Assembly: GCF_020858115.1 (NCBI RefSeq)
Contig: NZ_JACYMM010000004.1
Span: forward strand, 124,001 to 188,000
DNA from: Janthinobacterium sp. FW305-129
Lineage (GTDB): Bacteria > Pseudomonadota > Gammaproteobacteria > Burkholderiales > Burkholderiaceae_D
Reading direction: 5' to 3'
DNA: 64,000 nucleotides
The translations under genes were made by a program, and so were the position numbers. Of this stretch, positions 10,656-17,997 are shown one piece after another. The notes beneath the pieces are model-generated. The model was not told where the DNA came from. It ran no database searches and saw nothing but the letters and a program-made list of their open reading frames with translations. Each line of letters starts with the position of its first letter. The first letter of the stretch is position 1.

Positions 10656-13046
10656 ATGCCGGACCATGCGATATTAATCGGCATTGGCGACTATCCGGGA
10701 TTGGGCGAGGATGAACAACCGGCCAGGCTGCTCGGCCCCGTTAACGATGTCGATGCCATCAAGGAGTGGTTGCTGGATCCGCAAGGCGGCGCCTTTGCCG
10801 ATGACAGCACGATCCACGTCATTATTTCCGATGCCGCGGCGGCCGTGGCGGGCAAGCCCCGGCCCACGGGCTCCGAACTGGAGGCGGCGCTGGCGCGGAT
10901 CGCCGACCTTGCCGAAGCCAACCGGCTAGCTGGCAAGAGCATGCAGGTGGGGGAGCGTCTGTACCTGTTCATGACGGGCCATGGTTTTTCGAGCCGGCGC
11001 AATAGTGCCTGCCTGTTTACCGCCGATGCCACGCCGCGCATGAATGCCCATATCCACGCCACCGGTTGGCTCAACTGGCTGCAGGACAGCGCACTGTTTC
11101 GTGAATTCGTGCTGTGGATGGACTGCTGCATGGATCGCATGGCGCTCGAGCCGGTGCGCGATCCGCTGTTGAACGTGATTAATGCCGGCATCCCGCCGCG
11201 GGCCAACTTTGTGGCTTTTGCCGCGCAGCGGCCGTTGAAGGCGGTCGAAAGGCTCATGCCGGCCGACGGCAAGGTGCACGGGGTGTTTACCTGGGCCTTG
11301 CTGCAAGGCTTGCGCGGGGCGGCGGCCGACCATAACGGCCGGGTCACGGGGCGCAGCCTGGCCGACTGGGTGCGCAATGCCCAGTCGGCCCTGATGACGG
11401 AGGACCAACGCGCCAGCAGCGAGGTCGCGCTGGAACCTGAAATCCTGCAGGAGGACCGCGCGCTGGTTTTCGCCCGCGGCATCGCACCATTGCGCTATCG
11501 CGTGGCGTTCGAATTCCCGCCTGAGGCGCTTGGCCATGCCGCCTGGCTGTGGAGCGGCGTGCCGCCTGTCGCGCAGCAGTTCACCGTCGATGGAACGGAG
11601 CAGTTGCTGGCGCCGGGACTTTACTTGCTGCAGGTACCGGCCCTGGGCTTGTCGCAGGGCTTTGAAGTGCTGTGCGACATGCGGGTTCAGGTACAGGAAA
11701 CGGGGCCTGAGGTCGAGATGCCCGCAGTGGAGGAAATCTTCCGCCTCAAGGTCGATCCGGGGAACCTGACCACGGAGATCTTTGTCATCGATCAGCGCCT
11801 GTCGCTGGTTGACAGCCAGCCAGGGAGCTTGGCGGTGTCATTGCCGTTCGGCTTGTTCAAGATCAAGATGCGCTCCGGCCGCGCCATCAGCCAGCGCGTC
11901 ATCATGCTCGATCGCGACAGTATATCGATCGATGCCGCCAGCGTCACGCTTCCGCCATCGGCGGTAGTCCCCTTGCCTGGAGCAACATCCTCGCTGCCGG
12001 CGCATACCGAAGCCCGGATGCGGGCGCTCGAGGCGGCCAGCAGGCAGGCGGTCGATGCGGGCAACGGAGTGCTGCTGCTCATGGTGCGCGCCTATGCTGG
12101 CGGAAATGCCAGGTTGATGCACAGCGAACCGTGGCACGGTGTATCCGTCGTCGATGCCGACGGTACCACCGTTTTCGATTGCGCGCGCGATGCGGCATTG
12201 CAGCGCGACGCCGATCCGTATGCCGTGGGCAGCAGGGAGCTGGTGCCTGGTCCGTATTTCCTGCGCCAGACGTTGAAGGATGGCACCGTACTGGAACAGA
12301 GTTTGATTATCCGCAAGGGATGGCGGCTGGAAGTGTACCTGTTGCGCCGAGGTACCCCCGGCACGGACAAGCTATCCGTGCGGCCGCGTGTGTCGCTGAT
12401 GATGCACAGGGTCGTAACGGGCGCTCCGTTGGATTATGGCAGCGATCAACTGGCCGAGAACGCCCGTCTGGCGCTTGCCGACGAGCGGCGCATACTCAGT
12501 GATGGTCTGGAAGACCTGTTGCTGCAAAATGCAGACAATCCTATCCTCGGCCTCATAGGCGCCCACCTGTTGCTGCTGGAGTTCGAGCGCGACCGGTATC
12601 GTCCCATGGGCAAACTCGATCCTGTCGTGCAATCGTTACTGCCTCTGCTCGGATCCACGCACCCTGACTGGGTGGCGCTGGCCCTGCAGTGCCCCGACAT
12701 CAGGGTGCCGCAGGATGTGGCGCTCGATGGGCCGCCCCTGTTCGCGCGCAGCTGGCCCTTGCTGGTGCGGGCTGCGCAAGGTGGACGTATCAACCTTCCT
12801 TCCGCCATGTGGAGCCGGGTACAGGCGCTTGCCCCCTTGCCACCGTTTATGGCGTGGGCTATCGATGCGGATATCCGGAATGCCGTAAGCGCTACCTTGC
12901 GCAAGGCCCTCGCTTCGCCTGCGCCTGTCGTCCCTGCCATGGCCATGGCGCCGCCTGCGCAGGCCGATCCCTGGCAGATGAAGGCGCGGCAATTGCAGCT
13001 GCCGCCATCCGCGCTGGAACTGCTGGTACCCGCGCCGCTGCCATGA
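10656..13046 (+). CDS. caspase-like (clan CD, C14-type) peptidase with large C-terminal extension
   Basis: A 796-residue protein. Residues 1-260 look like a caspase/metacaspase p20-type domain: ILIGIGDYPG strand, LGPVNDVDAIKEWL, the histidine motif FMTGHG (His109), and the cysteine motif LWMDCC (Asp156, Cys157, Cys158), where Cys158 aligns best with the usual nucleophile. Residues about 270-560 look beta-rich and could be immunoglobulin- or PEGA-like. Residues 590-760 look helical. A proline/alanine-rich tail ends the protein. There is no signal peptide or membrane helix. The start follows a GAGGGGG ribosome site, and the stop overlaps the next gene (ATGA). The operon context with a second protease suggests a proteolytic pair; whether it acts in defence, cell death or another process cannot be read from sequence. 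Confidence 0.75.
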   Translation: MPDHAILIGIGDYPGLGEDEQPARLLGPVNDVDAIKEWLLDPQGGAFADDSTIHVIISDAAAAVAGKPRPTGSELEAALARIADLAEANRLAGKSMQVGERLYLFMTGHGFSSRRNSACLFTADATPRMNAHIHATGWLNWLQDSALFREFVLWMDCCMDRMALEPVRDPLLNVINAGIPPRANFVAFAAQRPLKAVERLMPADGKVHGVFTWALLQGLRGAAADHNGRVTGRSLADWVRNAQSALMTEDQRASSEVALEPEILQEDRALVFARGIAPLRYRVAFEFPPEALGHAAWLWSGVPPVAQQFTVDGTEQLLAPGLYLLQVPALGLSQGFEVLCDMRVQVQETGPEVEMPAVEEIFRLKVDPGNLTTEIFVIDQRLSLVDSQPGSLAVSLPFGLFKIKMRSGRAISQRVIMLDRDSISIDAASVTLPPSAVVPLPGATSSLPAHTEARMRALEAASRQAVDAGNGVLLLMVRAYAGGNARLMHSEPWHGVSVVDADGTTVFDCARDAALQRDADPYAVGSRELVPGPYFLRQTLKDGTVLEQSLIIRKGWRLEVYLLRRGTPGTDKLSVRPRVSLMMHRVVTGAPLDYGSDQLAENARLALADERRILSDGLEDLLLQNADNPILGLIGAHLLLLEFERDRYRPMGKLDPVVQSLLPLLGSTHPDWVALALQCPDIRVPQDVALDGPPLFARSWPLLVRAAQGGRINLPSAMWSRVQALAPLPPFMAWAIDADIRNAVSATLRKALASPAPVVPAMAMAPPAQADPWQMKARQLQLPPSALELLVPAPLP

Positions 13047-13609
13047 CGCCTGGCCGCCTTGCGTTGGGGCAGCATTTGACATTGACCTTTCAGCGTTTCC
13101 GTTATCCGCCGACGGGTTTGGTTGAGCAACCTCCTGCCAGTCTCGGTGCGCTGCCAATCGGGCGCAATGCGGCAGGTGCATGGCTGCTGCCGTTGGCGGA
13201 CGAAGAGTGTTTCTGGATCGGGATGGCCGAGAACCGGGCGGTGGTGCCATCGATGCTGGCGGTAATGGCCGAGCTGGGGGACGCAACACGGGTTGATGCA
13301 GTATCGGGCCAGCCATGGGATGGGGGCAGTCCTGGCGAGCTGGCCTTGCCTGGCGTCCTGTGGCTTGCCGGCATACGCCAGCAGGGCGCTACGCCCGTAT
13401 GGAAAGTATTCGGCCATAAATACTCCGGACCCGCAGCAGCGTCCTGCATTTCCTTGACGTTCAGGCTGCGTACCTGTCCTCCTGGCGAGGACGATATTGC
13501 CGTGCGCATCGATATCGTCGATTACGTCAGCTTCGCCCATGCCACCGGCGTTGCGGCGCCCCTGCCGATGGACGATGCCGCCGCCTACAAGGGATGGCGC
13601 TTGCCCTGA
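13043..13609 (+). CDS. unrecognised protein of the caspase/metzincin operon
   Basis: A 188-residue protein I cannot assign. Its ATG overlaps the stop of the caspase-like gene (ATGA), so it is translationally coupled and probably belongs to the same system. The sequence has no signal peptide, no membrane helix and no clear motif. It reads as a mixed alpha/beta or beta-rich globular protein with several tryptophans and ends in AAYKGWRLP. It could be a substrate, an inhibitor or a sensor of the two proteases; that is speculation from position. The repressor gene of the tail cluster ends 18 bases beyond, on the opposite strand. Confidence 0.7.
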   Translation: MTPGRLALGQHLTLTFQRFRYPPTGLVEQPPASLGALPIGRNAAGAWLLPLADEECFWIGMAENRAVVPSMLAVMAELGDATRVDAVSGQPWDGGSPGELALPGVLWLAGIRQQGATPVWKVFGHKYSGPAAASCISLTFRLRTCPPGEDDIAVRIDIVDYVSFAHATGVAAPLPMDDAAAYKGWRLP

Positions 13610-13627
13610 GATGCGCGTCGCGCCTGT

Positions 13628-14341
13628 TCAGATCCGGTCGCTTTCCTTGCGCACGACCCGGCCGACGATCAGGCATTCATTGCCACGGCATAGCTTGCGG
13701 TGGTATTTGCGCTGGTCCGGGTTGTCCGACGTCAGCCACCACTCGCCGATATCGCGCGCCATGCGCTTGACCACCGGCTCGCCTTCGTAATTGATGGCAA
13801 ACACGATGCCATCGGCCGGCCGGTTGTCGGCCGTATTGATGATCACCACGTCGTCCTCGTACAGGGCCGGCTCCATGCTCTCGCCCTTGACCTTGATCGC
13901 CACCAGTTTTTCTGGGTGGTAGCCATTGCGCTCGACCCAGCTGCGCGGCACGCTGATGGTGCTGCCGTCGTGCGTTTCCGGTTCGATGGCAAAGCCCGTG
14001 ATCCCGGCCGACAGGCGCAATTTGACCTTGCGAATCGGGTAGAAGCGCTCGTCCTCGCCATCTTCCACGACCACAGGCTGCACGCCGGCCAGCGCGCGTG
14101 CGGCCAGCGCCGCCTGGTCGGGCGCCGCGCCCTGGTCGAAATACATGCTGTCCAGTTGCAGGTCCGCTTCCAGCTTGCGCGCGATCTTCTCGCTGAAGGC
14201 GCGTCCCTCGCGGTAGGTGGGCGAGAGGATTTGCGAGATGCGCGCCTCGCTCCAGCCGCTGACGTCGGAAATTTTCTTGCGTGTGTTGTCGTAGTGTTCG
14301 CGGATCAGGGCCAGCAGGCGGTCGCGTCTGTATTGATACAT
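13628..14341 (-). CDS. CI/LexA-type repressor with S24 self-cleavage domain
   Basis: Probable master repressor of the tail-particle cluster. It has 237 residues. The N-terminal DNA-binding region (about 1-65) contains the helix-turn-helix-like KKISDVSGWSEARISQIL. The C-terminal S24 peptidase domain shows the serine in KVKGESMEPAL (Ser155), the lysine in EPVVKRM (Lys192), and an Ala-Gly bond in LSAGITG (112-113) as the likely cleavage site. RecA-stimulated self-cleavage after DNA damage is therefore expected. The ATG at 14341 has GGAG six bases upstream; the ATG at 14347 sits directly on that site and is less likely. Palindromic operator candidates lie between this gene and the divergent regulator. 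Confidence 0.88.
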   Translation of the reverse strand: MYQYRRDRLLALIREHYDNTRKKISDVSGWSEARISQILSPTYREGRAFSEKIARKLEADLQLDSMYFDQGAAPDQAALAARALAGVQPVVVEDGEDERFYPIRKVKLRLSAGITGFAIEPETHDGSTISVPRSWVERNGYHPEKLVAIKVKGESMEPALYEDDVVIINTADNRPADGIVFAINYEGEPVVKRMARDIGEWWLTSDNPDQRKYHRKLCRGNECLIVGRVVRKESDRI

Positions 14342-14373
14342 ATTCATCTCCACATTAAACCTGAAATTTACCG

Positions 14374-14390
14374 TTTGATAAATTACCAAA
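14374..14390. promoter_or_regulatory. palindromic operator candidate 1
   Basis: A 17-base near-perfect palindrome, TTTGATAAATTACCAAA, lies 33 bases before the repressor start. Its symmetry (TTTG, TAA, TTA, CAAA) and its place between divergent genes fit a binding site for the adjacent CI-type repressor. No experimental or database support is available. Confidence 0.55.
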
Positions 14391-14393
14391 TGC

Positions 14394-14422
14394 TTGACTT
14401 TAACATTAGCGATTGATAAAGT
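14394..14422 (+). promoter_or_regulatory. rightward sigma-70 promoter overlapped by operator candidate 2
   Basis: TTGACT at 14394 and TAAAGT at 14417 are spaced by 17 bases and point to the winged-helix gene. A 26-base imperfect palindrome (14397-14422) with arms ACTTTA and TAAAGT spans the end of the -35, the spacer and the -10. A repressor bound there would block RNA polymerase directly. The arms share the A/T-rich TGATAAA element with the first palindrome (14374-14390). Confidence 0.65.
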
Positions 14423-14490
14423 CCACTCGTTGCCTGTCGCAAACGTACTACAGCGTTTACCGGTGGGCGACACCACGGGAGGTCAGGCAG

Positions 14491-14904
14491 ATGTTGAACA
14501 GCAGTCAGTCGGTTGAAAGCAGGGCGGTGCCGCGGCAGGGGCGCCAGTTACAGGGACGCAGCAAGAAGTCGCAGCTGCATATTGCCCGCATCGCACAGTA
14601 CATTCGCGAGCAGGGCCAGGCCAGCGCGGCGCAATTGTCCGCCTTGCTGGGACTCGATGCGGGCACCATGAGCCGCTATTTGCGCCACATGTGCGGCATG
14701 GGACAGATTCACCTGGCACAGCGCCATTGCACGGAGCCGGGGCGCCAGCGGCCCGCCCTGTATGCGCTGGGCGAGCAGGACGACGAGGTCGACGGCTGGG
14801 CCGCACTGCCGCCGCAGGTCCGCCGCACGGCCAGCTGGCCACGTGGTGCGGCGCGCCGCGATCCGCTGGTGGCGGCCCTGTTCGGACCGGCGCAGGAAAA
14901 TTAA
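14491..14904 (+). CDS. small winged-helix transcription regulator
   Basis: A 137-residue protein whose residues 28-75 read as a winged helix: ARIAQYIREQGQASAAQLS, then ALLGLDAGTMSRYLRHM as the recognition helix region. A basic N-terminus and a short C-terminal tail flank it. It is the first gene read rightward from the repressor-controlled promoter, 69 bases after the -10. By position it could be the activator of the tail genes, in the role PrtN has in Pseudomonas pyocins, or a Cro-like antirepressor. The sequence does not decide between them. The ATG at 14491 follows a GGGAGG ribosome site; longer in-frame starts lack one. Confidence 0.7.
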   Translation: MLNSSQSVESRAVPRQGRQLQGRSKKSQLHIARIAQYIREQGQASAAQLSALLGLDAGTMSRYLRHMCGMGQIHLAQRHCTEPGRQRPALYALGEQDDEVDGWAALPPQVRRTASWPRGAARRDPLVAALFGPAQEN

Positions 14905-14929
14905 GACCAGAATCAACGAGGAGAAAATC

Positions 14930-15472
14930 ATGGGGTTTGCAGAAAAATTCATCGCATCGCTGTCGTCGCAGAACCTGCGCGACGATGCCGTCCACCACGA
15001 CCTGGACGTCATCGCGGCCGCCGCGCTGGCCGGCGACATGGGCGCCTTGCTGTGCCGCGTCAAATACGCGGACGGCACCGTCAGCCGCTTGTTCGAAGGC
15101 AATGCGGGCAACCTGGCGCAGCTGCTGCGCGCCTGGACGGCGGCCGTGACGCAGAAGGGCCGCGCGCGGCGCTGGGTCAAGGCGCAGACGGCCTGGGATG
15201 CGCAGGCCGCCAATACCTTGTACCGCCGCGTGGCCGAAGCGTCGCTCGCGCATTGGCTCGACAGCAAATGCAAGGCATGCCATGGCACGGGCGTCGTCGC
15301 CGCCATGCAGGCCGGCGCGCCCGTCGTCTGCAAGGCTTGTCACGGCGCCGGCGAAGCGGCCATCAGCTGCTCCGGCGGTTTCGAGCTCGAACGCATCAAG
15401 GACATGGTCAGCGAGCTGGAAAGCATTTTTCAGTCGCACGGCGCCCGCGCCATGCGCCGCCTGGGTCACTGA
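14930..15472 (+). CDS. zinc-finger protein, candidate late antiterminator (Q-like)
   Basis: A 180-residue protein with two DnaJ-like zinc motifs, CKACHGTG and CKACHGAG (cysteines 114, 117, 134, 137), which should bind one zinc ion. The N-terminal 110 residues are mostly helical and contain RRWVKAQTAWDAQAA. Some lambdoid Q-type late antiterminators carry this kind of finger. The gene lies immediately before a long leader with tandem terminators and the late genes, exactly where Q sits in lambda. The ribosome site GAGGAG precedes the ATG, 25 bases after the winged-helix gene. The antiterminator role is inferred from motif and position; a plain regulatory zinc protein is the alternative. Confidence 0.6.
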   Translation: MGFAEKFIASLSSQNLRDDAVHHDLDVIAAAALAGDMGALLCRVKYADGTVSRLFEGNAGNLAQLLRAWTAAVTQKGRARRWVKAQTAWDAQAANTLYRRVAEASLAHWLDSKCKACHGTGVVAAMQAGAPVVCKACHGAGEAAISCSGGFELERIKDMVSELESIFQSHGARAMRRLGH

Positions 15473-15695
15473 AAAGTTTTTTGCAATATGCCTGGCCCTG
15501 AAAAAAATGCCCCTACAATAGAGTCTCGATCACGCAGCAACAGCAACACCGGCAACACCGCAGGACCACATGCTTCTCCACTCGTAATAGACGCGCTTTC
15601 GGCGCGACACCGATAGGGGAAATCAGCGCAGCGAACGGCCTTCATGGCCCCCTTCGCCCATTCCGTCCGGCACGGCCTCGCGCCATCCGGACGCC

Positions 15696-15730
15696 AGCCC
15701 GGCGCCGCGCCGCGCGGGCTTTCTATTTTC
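15696..15730 (+). terminator. GC-rich leader hairpin, upstream of pair
   Basis: AGCCCG at 15696 pairs with CGGGCT at 15715; the 13-base GC-rich interior can extend the fold. TTCTATTTTC follows as an interrupted U tract. It is the weaker of the two leader terminators. Confidence 0.45.
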
Positions 15731-15755
15731 CCGATACTTGGCAGTTCCACCCCTC

Positions 15756-15781
15756 AAGACCACAGCTGTGGTCTTTTTTTT
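15756..15781 (+). terminator. strong intrinsic terminator before the tail-tube gene
   Basis: A perfect 20-base palindrome, AAGACCACAGCTGTGGTCTT, runs straight into eight T residues. It ends only 22 bases before the tail-tube ATG. Transcription of the late genes must either read through it or start very close behind it. Confidence 0.85.
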
Positions 15782-15803
15782 CATCCCACGAAAGGTATTA
15801 CTT

Positions 15804-17009
15804 ATGGCATCGACAGCAAACGGCATCGACAGCTTGATCGTTATCAGCAAACAAAGCGCCGAAGGCAGCAAGGCCGCCGCCGGCGGCGGCCAGATTTATC
15901 CCCGCGTCACGGCCACCTTCGACACGGAAGCGGACAAATACGCCAGCGCCGAAATCGACGCCAGCCAGCAGCAGGGCGATACCCGCCTGGGCAATTTCCG
16001 CACCACGGGCGCCATCAAGGCCGAAGCGGCGTGCGGCACCTATGCGCCGCTGATGGCAGCGCTGCTGCGCCGCGACTTCACGGCCGGCGGCGTCGCTGCC
16101 GCGCAAACCACCATCGCTGCCGCCGCCTCCGGCCTGACGCGCAGCGCCGGTTCCTGGCTGGCCGAGGGCTTTCGCGCCGGCAGCGTGGTGCGCATCACCG
16201 GCATGACGGCGCCGGCCGCCGCCAACAATGCTAAGAACTTCTTCGTCACGTCGGTGACGGCGACCAACCTGAATGGCCAGTTCATGGACGGTTCGGCCAT
16301 GATCGTCAAGGCGGCCGGCGACTCGGTCGGCGTGGCGGCCGTGGGCAAGCGCAGCTTCACCCCCTTGAGCGGCCACACCACCGACTGGTTCACGGCCGAA
16401 GTGCAGGACCCGAAGATCGGCGTGCACCGCAGCTTCGTCGACCAGCTGGTCAGCAAGATGGACATCGCCGTGCAGCCGAACGGCATCACCAGCCTGGACT
16501 TCACCCTGATGGGCAAGGCGGAAGGCCCGACCACGGCCGTGCCGTACTTCCCCACGCCGCTGGCCGCGCCGGGTTCCGGCAAGTTCTCGGGCGCCACGGC
16601 GATGCTGTCGGTGAACGGCATCCCGTCGCAGATCTGCACCGGCATGTCCGTCTCGCTCGACGGCCAGGTCAAGGTCGACCCCGTGATCGGTTCGAAGTAC
16701 GCCACGGCCGCCTCGCGCGGCAAGGTCATGGGCTCGGGCCAGTTCACTGTGCTGCTGCAGGACGCCACCTACCTCGACTACTTCAAGTCCGAGACGGAAA
16801 TCCCGCTGGCCTACGCCATGGCGTCGGGCACGGCGCCAACCGCCGACGTGCTGGCGCTGGCCATGGGCCGCATCAAGATCACCTCGGCCAAAATCGACGA
16901 TGGCGAGAAAAACAAGATCGTCACCTGCGCCTTCGACGTCCTGCGCTACAAGGGCACCGATGCGCAGCATGAAGCGACCACCCTGAGCATCCAGGACAGC
17001 GCGCTGTAA
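15804..17009 (+). CDS. phage tail tube protein (siphovirus type)
   Basis: A 401-residue predicted major tail protein that would polymerise into the flexible tail tube. It is rich in Ala, Gly, Ser and Thr, and reads as beta structure. The segments GITSLDFTLMGK, SVSLDGQVKVDPVIGSKY and the late ITSAKIDDGEKNKIVTCAFDVLRYKG are typical of tube proteins of siphophages. A longer middle insertion (about residues 95-200) may be a surface-exposed domain. The start at 15804 is set by GAAAGG upstream; an extended start would read through the terminator stem. It is followed by the G/T chaperone genes and the tape measure, the standard order of a non-contractile tail. No sheath gene is present. Confidence 0.85.
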   Translation: MASTANGIDSLIVISKQSAEGSKAAAGGGQIYPRVTATFDTEADKYASAEIDASQQQGDTRLGNFRTTGAIKAEAACGTYAPLMAALLRRDFTAGGVAAAQTTIAAAASGLTRSAGSWLAEGFRAGSVVRITGMTAPAAANNAKNFFVTSVTATNLNGQFMDGSAMIVKAAGDSVGVAAVGKRSFTPLSGHTTDWFTAEVQDPKIGVHRSFVDQLVSKMDIAVQPNGITSLDFTLMGKAEGPTTAVPYFPTPLAAPGSGKFSGATAMLSVNGIPSQICTGMSVSLDGQVKVDPVIGSKYATAASRGKVMGSGQFTVLLQDATYLDYFKSETEIPLAYAMASGTAPTADVLALAMGRIKITSAKIDDGEKNKIVTCAFDVLRYKGTDAQHEATTLSIQDSAL

Positions 17010-17029
17010 GTAACTGGCGCCTGCACCGG

Positions 17030-17052
17030 GGCCGCCGTGATGGCGGCCTTTT
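17030..17052 (+). terminator. intrinsic hairpin between tube and chaperone genes
   Basis: GGCCGCC and GGCGGCC form a 7-base-pair stem with the loop GTGAT, followed by TTTT. It lies 33 bases before the G-type gene. In an operon it should cut late transcription unless antitermination occurs, or it lowers downstream expression relative to the abundant tube protein. Confidence 0.75.
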
Positions 17053-17084
17053 ACTTTTTACCTTTATCAAGAAAGAAAATACAC

Positions 17085-17537
17085 ATGAACAACGCACAAA
17101 TGATCGCCTCGGCTGGTTTTGATATCTCCCTGCTGAATGACGGTAGCAAGCCCGTGGACCAGGTACACCTGGTGTCGGTCTTGTTCGACGAAGACGGTGC
17201 GCACAAGGCGGGCTTTGACATCGTCAGCAAAAATTCCGACCAGTACCGTGCCGTGATCCGCGAAACGTCGGTGGTGGCGATCAAGCGCTCGGTGCAAAAA
17301 AGCAAGCAAATCGATGCAAAGACGGACGAAGGCGCGGCGGAACTGTATGACCTGGCGGAAAACCGCAACATGAAGATCGCCATCGCTGTGGTGGTGGGCA
17401 TGCCTGGTTTCGTCGACAAGGGCGTGCCGGTACAACCTTCCCCGGCTTTGCTGAAGGCGATTTTTGAAAAAATGCCGTCCTGGCAGGAAAAAGTGCTGGC
17501 TGCGCTCGAGGCGGACGGCAATTTTTTGACGGTCTAG
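17085..17537 (+). CDS. tail assembly chaperone, G-type
   Basis: A 150-residue predicted cytosolic chaperone that keeps the tape measure soluble during tail assembly. It is the frame-0 product of a G/GT pair: its 3' end holds the slippery heptamer T TTT TTG three codons before the stop, and the -1 frame continues into the next frame without interruption. The N-terminus MNNAQMIASAGFDISLLNDG and the middle are mixed alpha/beta. Place (between tube and tape measure), length and the frameshift site identify it although I recognise no motif. The start at 17085 was chosen over an upstream in-frame ATG that would lie inside the terminator. Confidence 0.82.
   Translation: MNNAQMIASAGFDISLLNDGSKPVDQVHLVSVLFDEDGAHKAGFDIVSKNSDQYRAVIRETSVVAIKRSVQKSKQIDAKTDEGAAELYDLAENRNMKIAIAVVVGMPGFVDKGVPVQPSPALLKAIFEKMPSWQEKVLAALEADGNFLTV
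17522..17528 (+). other. -1 programmed frameshift site (G to GT)
   Basis: The zero-frame codons read AAT TTT TTG ACG GTC TAG. The heptamer T TTT TTG fits the X XXY YYZ rule, and a one-base backward slip gives TTT TTT GAC GGT CTA, which stays open to 17881. The site lies 7 bases before the zero-frame stop, the place where tail chaperone genes of long-tailed phages carry it. Confidence 0.8.
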
Positions 17538-17881
17538 CCACCGCCTTGCTGCTCTTTGCCGACGAACAGTTTGAGCGTTCGGCAAAGGCGGCCGATGGCA
17601 ATGCGAAAGGCGAGCACCTGGATGCCGCGAAGCGCCATCCACTTTACCGGGAGCCGCAGGCTCCCGTTCGCGCGCAACTGCCGTTTGAATTGGCGCATGT
17701 GTGGCAATTTTTCGTGCAGATGAGCCGCAAGCGCCAAAACGGCATGGCGGTCAATCCCTTGAGCAGCCTGGATATCCTGGCATGGCAACTGCGGCATCGT
17801 GTCCGTCTGACGGCATGGGAAGAGGAGCTGCTCGATCAGCTCGACGCAGCCTATATCGCCCATCAAAACATGTCGCATTAG
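17528..17881 (+). CDS. T-type extension of the tail assembly chaperone (made by -1 frameshift)
   Basis: About 117 codons in the -1 frame relative to the G gene. No ATG with a ribosome site opens this frame, only weak alternative start codons such as CTG near 17546, so the frame is best explained as the C-terminal part of a roughly 265-residue GT fusion. The sequence has FADEQFERSAKAADG, then QLPFELAHVWQFFVQMSRKRQNGM and a C-terminal helix WEEELLDQLDAAYIAHQN. In lambda the T part recruits the tube subunit to the chaperone-coated tape measure; the same role is inferred here. Confidence 0.78.
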   Translation, partial: DGLATALLLFADEQFERSAKAADGNAKGEHLDAAKRHPLYREPQAPVRAQLPFELAHVWQFFVQMSRKRQNGMAVNPLSSLDILAWQLRHRVRLTAWEEELLDQLDAAYIAHQNMSH

Positions 17882-17963
17882 GCAAGCTTCCACCTGACCT
17901 TTTTATAACAGAGGTGACACAGAAAACACTACGGTCGTCGCGAGGGTGGCCTTGATTTGCATT

Positions 17964-17986
17964 GCCACCCATCGGTGGCTTTTTTT
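17964..17986 (+). terminator. intrinsic hairpin before the tape measure gene
   Basis: GCCACC and GGTGGC form a stem with the loop CATC, followed by seven T residues, ending 11 bases before the tape-measure ATG. It is the third terminator-like hairpin placed just ahead of a late gene. Confidence 0.8.
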
Positions 17987-17997
17987 ATGGGTAAATT

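Larger units (their letters stand above)
15473..15803 (+). promoter_or_regulatory. leader region of the tail (late) operon
   Basis: These 331 bases contain no convincing gene. A TACAAT -10 element lies at 15514, without a good -35 at 16-18 bases, as expected for an activator-dependent promoter. About 180 bases of leader follow, then two hairpins (15696 and 15756) right before the tail-tube gene. The order promoter, leader, terminators, late genes copies the pR'/tR' region of lambdoid phages. Confidence 0.5.

Noticed and set aside
17546..17881. Independent gene starting at the CTG at 17546
   Set aside because: No ATG or ribosome site; the -1 frameshift from the upstream gene explains the frame better.
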